From: Mesostigma viride
Lineage: Eukaryota > Streptophyta > Mesostigmatophyceae > Mesostigmatales > Mesostigmataceae
Assembly: GCA_009746045.1 (NCBI GenBank)
Contig: RPFO01000412.1
Span: forward strand, 16,001 to 80,000
Direction: 5' to 3'
DNA: 64,000 nt
Below, one piece after another: positions 22,952 through 34,700 of the stretch (its first letter is position 1; every line of letters starts with the position of its first letter). A program made the position numbers and the translations under genes. Below the pieces are notes generated by a model. It was not told where the DNA came from, did not search any database, and saw nothing but the letters and a program-made list of their open reading frames with translations.

Positions 22952-25900
22952 CATGGCAACGGCCGCGCCCACGGCAATGGCCACGGCAACGGCCACAGCC
23001 ATGGCGGCAGCAGCGGGGGGCGCGGCGGGCGCGGTGGTGGTCGCGGTGGTGGCGCAGGGGTCGGGCGTGGTCGCGGGCCGCCCTGCTCCGTCTGCGCCAA
23101 GCCTGGACATGACGCCGCCACCTGCTGGACTGCCCATCCCGCCCAGCGCCCTGCTCACCTCCGCGGTGACGGCGCCGGGCACGCCCATCACACCGACGCA
23201 GGCCTGCCTCCCTTGGAGACGACGTACGCGTTCCACGTGGGTCGAGGCCCTTTGTGTGCTTCCCTGCGCGCCAACCCTTTAGGTGCTTCCCTGCGCGACG
23301 GTGTGCAGCCTCACGGGCAGGCCTCGCTTCGTCCAGTGCACGGCCTTGCGCCTTCCCCGTCCCGCTCGGGCAGTCGTCTCTCGGCACCCCGCCCCAGCAC
23401 CTCCTCGGACTCGACGGCTGGTTCCTCAACCACCGCTCCTTCTGTGCTTCACACGGCCGCAACGGCCTCGGCTAGGTGTGCCCCGGAGTGGGTGGTTGAC
23501 ACGGGTGCCACGTACCACATGACGCCTCACCGGGCGGACTTTGGCGATGGATTTGATCCCGCCTTCCGGCTGCGCATCACCGGCTCGGGCGGCAATCTGC
23601 ATGCGGGCGGCAGGGGCCCTCTGCTTCTCCGGCTCGGCACCCCGGACGTGCACCTCGGCCCAGCTTTGTATGTCCCAGGCCTTCAGGCCCGCCTACTCTC
23701 GGTGAGCCAGCTCTTTAAAGCCGGCCATGATGTGGACTTTAAGCACCTGCGCCTCACTTTGGGGACCCGCACGTTCCCCCTCGTGGAGTGTGACGGCATT
23801 TACTTGCTCCGCGGGGTGGCGCCCCATGCCCTCGCCACATCAGCCGCCCCCGTGGACCTGATGCAGTGGCACCTGCGCCTCGGACACGCTGGCGCGGATC
23901 GTATTGCTCGGCTAGCCGCCGACCCCGCCTCAAACATGGTGACCCACGGTCCCAAGGCTCCCACGTGTCCTTCCTGCCCTGCCGGACACTTGCGGCGGAG
24001 CAGCTTTCCCCCCAGCACGACGCCACGCTGCGCGACCCCTCGCCATCGCCTGCACTGCGACCTGCTAGGTCCCATGCGGACCCCTGCCGTGTTGGGGGAC
24101 TGGCGGTATGTCCTGGGCATCACGGATGAAGCCACTCGTTTTCACTGGGTTTACTTCTTGAAGACGAAGGACGCTGCCGTTGGGAGCCTGCGTCACTTCC
24201 TGGCCACGGAGATCAAGCCGTTCCGGGCGTCCGCGGCCACGGCGCCTGTGGAGCTTCGCTCCGACCAAGACGCGGTTTTCACTGGCCAGGACTGGCGCGC
24301 CGTCTGCGCCGAGTATGGCGTGCGGCAAGAGTTCTCGTCCCCCTATACGCCGGAGCAGAACGGCGTGGCGGAGCGATTCTGGGGCGTCGCAGTTAGCATG
24401 ACCAGGAGCATGCTGGCGCATGCTGGCCTCGGCAAGGAGTTCTGGGCTCTAGCCTTTGCATGCGCCATCTACATCATCAACAGGCTGCCCTGCCGCAGCA
24501 ACCCGGAGCACGCAACGCCCTACTTCCTCATGTATGGGCGCCCTGCGGATTTATCCGGCATGCGTGTGTTTGGCTGCCCCTCCCACGTCTTGGTTGAGGG
24601 GGCAGCCCGTGAGAAGTTTGATTCTCGCGCTGAGGATGGCCTCTTCGTGGGATACAAGCTTGACTCCCCGGCCTACCTCGTATGGGTGCCCGACAAGGCG
24701 ACGGGCGGCGGGCGTGTCATCGAGCGCAAGCACGTGCAGTTCGACGAGACGTGGCGCAACCGGGCCCCGCAGGCTGCGCAGTGGCTCCCGGCGGCCCCCT
24801 TTGCGGAGGCCGACCTCTTTCCCGCCGACATGCTGACTCCTGCCCCTTTGCAGTTACCCTCTGCCTCTGCCGAGGACTCTGGGGGGCCGGCAACGCCCTC
24901 CACTGCCTTGCCCGCAGGCCGTGAGGACAGCTATGTCAGCATCGGGGGGACTCCTGAGCGTTTCGTTCTCCCCCCGGCCGCCGCTGCGGCCATCCAGGCA
25001 CTTGTGCGGAACGGCCTGCTCCGACGGCTCCGGCTCCTGCCTCGGCGCCGACATCTTACCTCACCGTGTCAGATGCTCGACAGCATGCCCCTCTGTTGCG
25101 CGGACAGGCCTCTGGCCACTCGCGTTCTGCGGCGTCATATGAACACGCCGGGGCGGGGATGCCTCCGCCGCATTTGAGTACCTCGGTTGACCTGGAGAGC
25201 ACGGCTGACAGCACCGGCTATTCTCCTCCGGCGTCCCCTGGTGCCTCTGCAGGTCTCCTCCCCGTGTGGGGTTCCCGTGGTGCTGCCTTGTGTGGCGACC
25301 TTTCTCATGGCAGTAACACCCCCGCTCCCCCTGGTTTCGGGGGCGATGATGTATTGGATGACGCACTTTCTTCCTGGCCGGATCAACCTGTCACCAAGGC
25401 TGCACGGATCCACGCGCATCACTCACTTGTCGCTGACCTGTGCTTCGCTGCTGCTTTTCATAGCCAGCCTGCGTCCGTGCCCTCCTCTCCCGCTGCCGCC
25501 CTTGCCTTGCCGGAATGGCGCACGGCCATGGAGAGTGAGCTGGCCAGCCTCCAGGAGCACCAGGTTTACGAGCTTCTGCATATGCGTGATCTTCCGCGCG
25601 GTGCCAAGCTCCTACCCACCAAGTGGGTCTTCGCCCAGAAAGCTGATGGGCGGTGCAAGGCCCGGTTTGTGTGCAAGGGGTTTGCACAGCGCGAGGGCAT
25701 TGATTTCGGTGAGACTTTTGCTCCCACCGTCCGTGCTGCCACCGTGCGCCTGGGCTTGGCTCGTGCTGGCACTGCTGGCCACCCCATCCGGCAGCTGGAT
25801 GTCCGCACCGCGTTCCTCTATGCTGAGTTGGAGGAGGACGTGTATGTCCTTCCCCCCAAGGGCTTTGAGGAGCGCGACCCCACTGGCCAAACGTACCTCT

Positions 25901-27017
25901 GGCGCCTCCGGCGGAGCCTCTATGGGCTCAAACAGGCGCCCCGGAACTGGCACCACACGCTCCGGGACTACCTCATCCATGAGACTGGCGCTGTCCAGAG
26001 CACCACGGACACGTGTCTGTTCCTGTATGTTGGTGGTTTTGCCTTCGTCCATGTCGACGATCTCCTGGTCTCCCACTCCTCGGCGGAGTGGCTATCGCAG
26101 TGGACCCAACGGGTGTCCCAGCGCTTCCAGATCACCGAGACGGATGCCCCCTCCCTCTTTCTGGGGGTCTCCCTGGTCCTCGACCCGCCGGCGCGCACAG
26201 TTTTTCTGCACCAAGGCCCGTATCTGGAGGCCCTCGCTGAGCGCTTTGGGGTCTCCCCACGGGCGGTGAAGACGCCCATCGTCCCCAACACCCCCCGTGG
26301 TGAGGGGGGGCTTCTCAACGCGGACGACACTCGCGTCTACCAAGCGATCACCGGGGCACTCCTGTATGCGATGGGATGCACTCGGCCTGACCTGGCATTC
26401 GCAGTCAACCTGCTGACTCAGAATATGAAAAACCCTACTGTAAGCGACCTTGGGCTGGCACGCCGGGTGCTTCAGTACGCGGTACACACCAAGGACCTGG
26501 GTCTGTCCTACTCGGGGCAGGGGGGGCTGGTGGCCTACTCGGATGCCGACTGGGCAAACGATCCTGTGGACCGCAAGTCAATCACTGGCAACGTGGTCAT
26601 GTACCGCGGTGCTGCGGTGGAGTGGACCAGTCGCAAGCAGCCCACTCCAGCCCTGTCCACCTGTGAGGCCGAGTACATGGCCCTGTGCGGTGTCACGCAG
26701 CAGGTGGTCCCCTTCTCACCATCACCAAGGAGTTGGGTGACCCGGCCTCAGGGCCAATTCAGGTGTTTTGCGACAACACTGGTGCTGTGGCTCTGTCACG
26801 AGACCCTGTTCACCCTCGGCGTACCAAGCACATCGACGTCAAGTACCACTACATTCGCGCGAAGGTCGCGGATGGCACCGTTCAGGTGTCTCACCTTCCT
26901 GGGGCAGCGATGATCGCCGACATGCTCACCAAGGCACTACCGAGCCACGTTTTGTGGAGCTCAGACACAAGTTGTTGGGTATTTGAGTTACTGGCAATTC
27001 GTGATGAGACAACATAA
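21866..27017 (+). pseudogene. Copia gag-pol with about four frame breaks
   Basis: Gag begins at ATG 21866 and changes frame at a G run near 22139-22147. It continues to a (GGCAAC)n tract at 22836-22955 encoding Gly-Asn repeats, where the frame changes again. A CCHC knuckle, CSVCAKPGHDAATC, lies at 23084. Pol follows: protease DTGA (23498), integrase zinc site (HLRLGH at about 23867, CPSC at about 23966) and the acidic triad (HCDLLG, RSDQD, NGVAERFWG). The frame shifts near 25015-25050. Reverse transcriptase then has KWVFAQK, QLDVRTAFL, LYGLKQAPR and VDD (26053). RNase H has YSDADWAND and CEAEYMAL, then a last shift near 26705, then CDNTGAVALS and HIDVKYHYIR. Mutational decay or sequencing error at homopolymers could explain the breaks. 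Confidence 0.9.
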
Positions 27018-27121
27018 GGACACACTTGCTAGCCTGTGACAGTGGTCCCATACTACAGTTCTTTTTTTAGTGAACATTTGTTCTGGCTTGCTTGAGTTTG
27101 TTTTCCGGCCTGTGTGCCGAG

Positions 27122-27130
27122 TAAGGGGGG
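27122..27130 (+). promoter_or_regulatory. Copia polypurine tract
   Basis: TAAGGGGGG directly abuts the 3' LTR start TGTCAG; this is the expected site of plus-strand priming. Confidence 0.85.
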
Positions 27131-27568
27131 TGTCAGAAGTATCGACACACCTGCCTGAAACTAGTACTTATAGTTTAGTGCTAGCTCTGGACTAGTACAT
27201 GGACGGGCATGTGCCGCATGTTTAAGTTCTGTTCCATAAGTGACCCAGTCATTCTGTGACTGACCTTGAACTTTGGTTGTGAATGGTTGGCTTGAGATCA
27301 CGTTATGATTGTAACTGCCACACAGTCAGAAAAGAACCGGTTTGGTGTGGCCCGCACGTTGTAGGTAGATCATAACTGCTACCCAGTAGCTGAGCCTGGA
27401 ATTGTTTAAAAGGCGAAGCTACGCACCTTGTTTGCTCTCTCAGTACCTCACACCTCACACACTCCTGTGGTGGAACTAGCAGCCGGCCAGCTGCCGACTG
27501 AGACTTATTTTTATCTGAGTGAAATAAAGTAAAACTTTGTGGCAAACATTGTTTTCTCACTCCTAACA
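27131..27568 (+). repeat. Copia 3' LTR
   Basis: 438 bp, TG...CA, uninterrupted. It is the reference for the 5' LTR split at 16351/21588, and AGAAA follows at 27569. Confidence 0.95.
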
Positions 27569-27573
27569 AGAAA

Positions 27574-28649
27574 TACCCCCCGAAAATTGCTCATGTGACT
27601 GGTTATTGACGTTATGGCGCGGCGCGGAATAGGAATACAAAAGTGCACTGAAAAACAAGATGACGTGGCAACTGGCAGCGCCCAGGTAATATAGGTAAGT
27701 TGCGTTCGAGGTTTTTGAGGGGTCAACTTAAGGCGTAAAACCAACTTGAGGCGTGAATGATTCTACTAAATTCTACTCATTTGAACTAAAGATACTAACT
27801 CATAATATTTTGAACTACTTTGAACTCGGAATGCCGAAATCCTATTCGACCCAATTAGGGCGTGAACACAACTTAAGCCAACCCAACTTAAGGCGTGAAT
27901 GACTGTAATAACATGCGCCTTCGCAACAACATGTTGTGTAAGCACAAAAATACATAATTTCGCACATGATTTCGCATGAGTACATCTCTAATCATCTGTT
28001 GCCGAAGGGCACACAACCTAATATTATATCATATATTCAGATTTAATAATATGATTGTATGGCCCACGCGCCAAATAATTGGGTCAGGATTTTGTAGCAA
28101 TTTTTGGCACCTATTTATGCTTGGCAGCATGTTGGCAGTTGCTAGCAAAGGCGCTCGCTTGATAATGCAAACCCAACCAAGATAAGCGAGAATAATTATT
28201 TCGTAAAATTATTGGTCGCCATTTTGTGAAGGTACAATTGGTGTTCACGGAGGCACCTTATGCTTCTATCACGATAGGCACGTGGTTACCTAATTGCGTC
28301 GACTACCTTCGGTTTATCCTTTACGCTATGGCTGTCTCGGTTCAGAGTACTAATTCCTTGCTCACAGGCCTTCATGCCCACAAGTATCTGCAGCATAAAT
28401 GCATGCGGTGCTTAGATCGCGACAATTATTGAAGTCCAACGTTTTTATCCTTCTGGAGTTGCATGTCGGTGGTGTGGCACGGAGGTTTGTGCCGCAAGCT
28501 TGGTTTGAGCTCCGTGCTCAATCCCTATTGATAATTAGCAAGCATGTTCGGTCATCAACCCGCTGGCTGTGTTGAAAGGACGTCATGCCACAGCTGGCCA
28601 CTGCCAAAATGACCTGACAACTAAGGAGTACCACTAAAGAGCTGAAACG
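27574..28649. other. Intergenic, likely upstream region of the MORN gene
   Basis: AT-rich, with a short recurring phrase CAACTTAAGGCGTGAATGA near 27720-27900. No ORF of note. The promoter of the MORN gene should lie near the 3' end of this stretch, but no clear TATA box or initiator could be assigned. Confidence 0.4.
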
Positions 28650-28726
28650 ATGGTGACGAGTCGAAGGGAGGCCGCCAGAGAAGACGACGAGGACATACTC
28701 CAGATAGTTGACCGGTTTGGAAATTG
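28650..28726 (+). CDS. MORN gene exon 1 (candidate start)
   Basis: ATG in context AAACGATGG opens 25 codons, rich in acidic and basic residues, ending DRFGN plus two bases before the donor TTG/GTAGGT. Those two bases plus the C starting exon 2 make a Cys codon. The result, DRFGNCYNGDVVDGRPHGKG, is a well-formed MORN motif, which is why this exon was chosen. No transcript evidence is available. Confidence 0.6.
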
Positions 28727-31700
28727 GTAGGTCTTCAAACATGAAGTCCTGAAAAGCGAGCGTATATGCCCTCGAGCGCTTCTATCTAGTAGATAACCAT
28801 CTGGTTTGGGGAGTATTGGCCAAGATCCATGGTTTCAGAGCTTATTATGCCAGAAGAGACTTTATGCATGGTCTTCCTTTTCAATTAGCGCTATTGCTTC
28901 CTTCTTGGATGTATTAGTCATGTTGGTTTAATTCTGCCAGCTCGCGCTTATAGCTAAGAAGCATCACGACCTTGTTTTGGCGGCAATGCCTGTCAGCCTG
29001 TCCATAAAGCTTACTTCATGCCAGCTCAGAGACTAAACAGGTACTCTCTATAGCAACAGGTAGCTTTCCCTTGCTTTGTTTGGCTGAACCTTGCTTTCTT
29101 GGTCATGGATAGCCGCTATTTTGACGCATGGTCTGGTGCCAGCTGGGCCAAGTAGTGTAGGCTGATTGTTGGGAAATTGGGAAGGTTGCCAAGCATGGAA
29201 GATGAACCGGGCGCTAGGCAGACACAGCCATCCATACGTCGTGACCTCACAATTGAGGCATTTGTTAAGAAAGTGTAAATTAAGTAAACCACATGCCCAA
29301 ATAAAATGAACACCAGGCATGGAAAGGGGAGTGTTGCACCAATTTTGCATGCTCTGCCCACCTTCCACCATCTGCAAAGCTTTCAACTTCTCACGACCTT
29401 TCACCATCTGCCCACCCCCCTCTTGTGCCAACCGCACACCCTCTGCCAATCCCCCACCCTCTGCCCACCCCGTGCCCGTGACCCATCATTGCTTACCAGC
29501 TACAACGGCGACGTGGTGGATGGCCGGCCGCATGGCAAGGGCGTGCTCCTCTGGAGCAACGGCGCCCGATATGTGGGCGCCGTGGTGCAAGGTGAGGTGG
29601 TAGGGGAGGGGGAGGGGAGGAAGGGAGGGGGGGGGGGGGGGGGCCAACAAACGCTGTCCTCTGCTGGAGTAGTGTGGGATGGATGTGTGGCGGCGCCGCA
29701 ACATGATCCTAGGATGCAAGGTAGCGCGGGTTTCCCCGACAATATTTTCCTAATCCAACCCTCTTGGGTTAGGGGGTTGCCTTGCAAAGCCGTAGGCATA
29801 GGCATAGGGTAGGGTAGGGTACCATAGGGGAGGGGAGGGGAGGGAGGGGAGGCGCCACCATGCAACGTAGCTTGTAGCATGGCACATGTAGCAACGTGGC
29901 TTGTAGCATGTGGGTTCTCAATGGCACGGGGCCGAGTGGGGAAGAGAAGGGTAGGTTGAGATGGGTGGGGAGGGGACGGGCTTGGGCAGACAGGTGCCCT
30001 TCTCTCTTACGCGTTCAGCAATACGTTCCTCTGTCTACCGCTTTTTGTAAGACATCTGTTACACCAACGCATCATCACACTGGTGCAGCGGCACATGATA
30101 CTGGCCCATCGAATTGTTTCACTACATGGGTTTGTTGTACTGGTCCATTGCACGGTTCCATTGTATTATCCGTCCCATTTTGATATCTGTCTACAATATC
30201 ATTCCTTGGCGCCTGCTGGGCAGCCCATGCAAATTTGGTGTGCTGTGCCCTTGTCTTGTTGTCATTAACAATGTATTCCTCCGTGGTCGTGGCATGCATG
30301 GGAGACGGTGCCCACACTATCTGCACAGCTAGCGCATTCTGTCGTGATGTTAGTAGTATTGCTCCTCCTTTGTTATGAATGTGCGACAAAGCAGTCACGG
30401 AACTTGCCACGAGCAGTGTCATGTCCGTACATTTGACGATTCAGCCCGCAATCCAGTATTTCTTTCCTCTCCCCCTAATCCCGTCCCCCAACCACCCCAC
30501 AGAGCTCCTCGCATATCTTGCAACCCATATTCCCCACACACCCTACCCCCAATCCCCAGACCCTTTTGTTTCCATCAACACTCTTGTAAGCTTTCCCTCA
30601 AAACGTCTATCAGAGACGACCACCCTACCAGAGCGGCTGCCAGCATACCCAGGGAGGGTCACCAAGGAGCTTCCCTCATCGCCCCCACGTGGGATACTCA
30701 TTCTTTAGCAACACGAGTCCTCACAAACACCCTCTGGTCACGCTACCCTGGCCTGCAGGGGAGATGGAAGGGACGGGCCGGCTCCAGTGGCCGGACGGCA
30801 GCACATACTCCGGGCAGTGGCTGCGCGGCCGCATGCACGGCCAGGGCAAGCTGGAGGTAATGCGGGCGGTCCCTACGATCTGTTTATAGTGTCGGACCGG
30901 ATACGTGCGGAGAACCACCTGAATGGTTGGATAAATTCATTTATCATGCTAGAGGCGAGGCGAGCAGTCCCCACGATCCATTTAATGGTATCTTATATGT
31001 TGGGAACTGAATCCCTGCGGAAGCACCAATCAAGCAATCCGTTTATCAGGCTACAGAAGGGGCGGGCGGTCCCTATGATCTTTCTAATCCATGCTCTATC
31101 AACCGGTATCGGGGGCATGCGGAAGGTGCATGCGGAAGCACATGTAGCCATGCTCTATCAAACGGTATCGGGGCTACGCGGAAGGTGCATGCGGAAGCAC
31201 AAGTAGCCATGCTCTATCAAACGGTATCGGGGGTATGCGGAAGTAAATGTCATTGTTGTCACAGCTCGGGCAGGCTGGAGGTGAGGCAAGCTGCCTGCGG
31301 GGGCAGATGCAGATACCTGCACGCCTGCACATCGTTGGGTACAGCGGGCAGTCATGAGGTCTTTCCGTGGAGTGGTATACCGGACAACTGAGATGTCTAC
31401 GTCAGCTACAGTTCCTGTACAAGGCTAGCGGCGAGACAGTTGGCCGGGCGTTTTTTTCTGCAAACTATCTGTGGGGTTTTGTGTACCTGCGGAAAACGTT
31501 TCTTCTGGGGGATCGCCGCGGCTCATTTTTCCCCTTTTGTTTTCTCAACATTTCCTGCACTAGTGCTTTTGTCTAAGCCCTGAAAACTTGCTGTTTGAGG
31601 TCAAGCGACATAATAGGTCATCCGACATAATAGGTCACCCGCTTGTATGAGCCCACATGATTGAATGCCCAGATGTCGGCCACGTGGCACGGCCATGATG

Positions 31701-34700
31701 TCATGCTGCGTCGCTGCTCCCCCTCGCTAGCTCCTACTTGGTGCTGCTCCCCCTGGCTGCATCACTCTTGGTGTTGCTGCCCATCGCTGCATCACTTGGT
31801 GCAGTGCCGCTTGCTCATGCCCCTTTTATTAGCACAATGCCATATATGCTCGTATTTCACGAGGATCATCGCATGCTTTCCGCGCATGGCTTGCCGCTTG
31901 CTCATGCCCCTTTTATTAGCACAATGCCATATATGCTCGTATTTCACGAGGATCATCGCTTGCTTTACGCGCATGGCTTGTCCACGGTTACCCCCCGACC
32001 ATGGCATAATGACATCTACAAGGCTGACTTTGCGTTCGTGGTTTTTCCTCACTGCGCCTTGCACTACATCACGCACACTGGCCATTCTTAAATGTTTATA
32101 CTACTATAAATAATAACTATGATAATAGCAATAACTCTGATGATTAGAATAACTCTGATGATTCTAATAACTCTGAACGCTGGATCACCCCTATACCTCG
32201 CATATTGTTGGAGATGGTGTCAGGCTGGCAGCTACGAGGGTGTGGCGCTTCATACGTGACTTAACCTTCACACTCACATCACCCGTTCTGACCATGGCAA
32301 CCATCGCGACCACTTAACCCCGCAGATCGCGGGAGATGGCGGCAGCTACGAGGGCGGCTTTGCGTGCGGCCTGTTCCACGGGAAGGGATACCGCCGGTTT
32401 GCCAACGGTGACGAGTACAGGTAGCGTGCATGCAGGCTTTCACAGTAGAATAGTGACCCGCTGGGTATACTTAAAGCCTTGTTCCTGGAGTAGCTTCGAT
32501 AATAGCAGCCAGAGCTATATTAAAACCCGGATCCTTCAGACTTGTGACCTGCGCTGATTGTCTCTTTGACATCCCAGGAAATCTGAGTTAAACCAGTCCA
32601 AATTGTCACTTTGCGGTGGCCATGAGGGGCAGTAAGCAGTTCTAGATGATTGGCTGTTGTAGCTAGAGTATTTTCGGGGTCGGTGAGCCGCCTGCCTTCC
32701 CATCCTCTCTTTTCCCCTTCCCACCTCTCTTCGCACCTTCCCAACTTCTTGGGTCAACCTCCCCACTTCCCCCACCTCCTCCCCGTCCCGACCTCCTCCC
32801 CTTGCATATAACCCATGCCTGGCGTCGCTCTCCCCTGTACCATGGCCTCCCTACCGGGAACCTTTCTCCTCCTAGACCCCTGTATTACATATACTTATGA
32901 ACACTCCACGTATTCTGTTTACGGTCTCCCATCCATGCTGCCTGCAACGTGGACAGGGGCTCATCCGCACAGACCCATATTCTCTAGTACCCAAGGCTTG
33001 CACCTTGTTAGGGAGTTGGAGTGCCAGGTACATGGTGTGGGCAAGTTCGTGCACACTCCCACATCCCCCGACTCCCTAAGAATACTGTCTGCCTATATCC
33101 TGGCCAGGGACTGTCTTTGCGAGGGCCAGCTGCATGGCGTGAACAAATACGTACTCAAGAACCTCACATTCTCGCCGACCCCTATTCCCTGATGATGCCA
33201 TTCGTTTGCATCCTTGCCAGGGGCTCCTTTTGCGAGGGCCAGCTGCACGGCGTGGGCGAGTTTGTGCACAAGGCCAGCCAGTGGCGGTGTCGCGCCGAAT
33301 GGGAAGCCGGCGAGATCTGTGGCATGGGGCGCGCCGTGTGGGCCGACGGTCTCCAATACGTGGGCCAGTGGCTGCACGGAAAACCGGAGGGATACGGTGA
33401 GTTCGGACATATTCTGTTCAAAGTTTGAATAGGACGGAAGCCGGAAGGCTACACTGAGTCCATGTAGGCAGTGCCGTGATAGGCGGGTGGAGGCGGGCGC
33501 AGAGGTTACGATGAGTGCAGGCAAGTAAGCCGAGGGGCGTATGTCTGGGTAAAGCAAACCCGAGTGGCTACGGTGAGTCCGTGGCATATTGTGGCGGTGA
33601 CAAAGCGTGAGGGGTGTGGTGGATGTGGTGGCAAATCCTAGGGCGGAGGCAGGCTGGTGGGAGGGATGGGATGGGTTGTCTTGTGCCAGGAACTTGGCTA
33701 TTTTTCCCTTCCATTAGAATTTTCTCTTCCAACGCAGCCGGTTGAAGTCATGCTCTTGTTAATAGGGGCGGCATGTCTCCGCCCAACCTTGGTAAGCTGT
33801 GTGACATTGATTTCCTACATTCGTTGTTGTTTCCTGCATGGTACTGACGCATTTTGTGATTTTTTGGCTTACATGGGCATCAAGGTCTGGGAGACTACCT
33901 TGTGACATGCCGCTGACTAGCTTGTGACATGCCGCTGACTACCTTGTGACATGCCGCTGACTACCTTGTGACATGCCGCTGACTACCTTGTGACATGCCG
34001 CTGACTACCTTGTGACATGCCGCTGTGCATCTGTGCACACTTGTACTGGACCGGCTTGGTTCCGCACCGGTCTCAAAAGCTTGCCCGTACTAGTATCATG
34101 CGCATGATGTTTCCTTTTCTCCCATATTACTTAAGTTACGGCTTACCTACTCATATTACTGGTACCATCGCCTGGTCGCAACTTGCACTCATGCGCGGTG
34201 TGGCCTAACGGGCCGACTACTCTGCGCGTACCCCTCTTTGTGTGCTTACGCGGTTCCTTTACCTGTCGGAGCCTGTACTTGGCACTCATGTGCGGGCAAC
34301 AGGCAGCCTGGTGTGGCCCAACGGGGCGTCCTACGAGGGCGACATGGCCGATGGGCTGCCCCACGGTTTTGGCACCAAGCAGTTTGGTGAGTTAACATGG
34401 ACCATGGAGGCGGGACGTGAGTGGTATAGCATCGCCATCCGTTTTTAGAGCAGGAAGGCTTGTGCACATTTGTCTTTCTGGAAGTGCCCGCATATGCCCC
34501 ATAAACGGGCTACTCCCCAGTTTGGTTTGGATACGGGATACGGTATACTGGATACGAGATACAGGCTAGTATGCTCCCTTTCAAGGTACCCAGATGTGCA
34601 CCTGTCCCCAGATGTCCACGTATCACTACGTTATATTTATCAACGCGTATACTATCACCAGGTTCTATTTTTTTCTTCGCTCTGTGTCAAGATGTGTGCC

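Larger units (their letters stand above)
15952..27568 (+). mobile_element. Ty1/copia LTR retrotransposon, interrupted by a LINE
   Basis: The element is bounded by 438-bp LTRs (TG...CA) and a 5-bp target-site duplication AGAAA (15947-15951 and 27569-27573). A primer-binding site abuts the 5' LTR and a polypurine tract abuts the 3' LTR. Gag, a CCHC knuckle, protease, integrase, reverse transcriptase and RNase H follow in copia order, with integrase before reverse transcriptase. The 5' LTR is split by a LINE at 16352-21571. The two LTRs differ only by two 3-bp indels, so insertion was recent, yet the coding region has about four frame breaks. Confidence 0.95.

Noticed and set aside
22514..23462. 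Long minus-strand frames rich in Ala/Val or Arg/His.
   Set aside because: Antisense shadow of the GC-rich copia gag region and its (GGCAAC)n tract.
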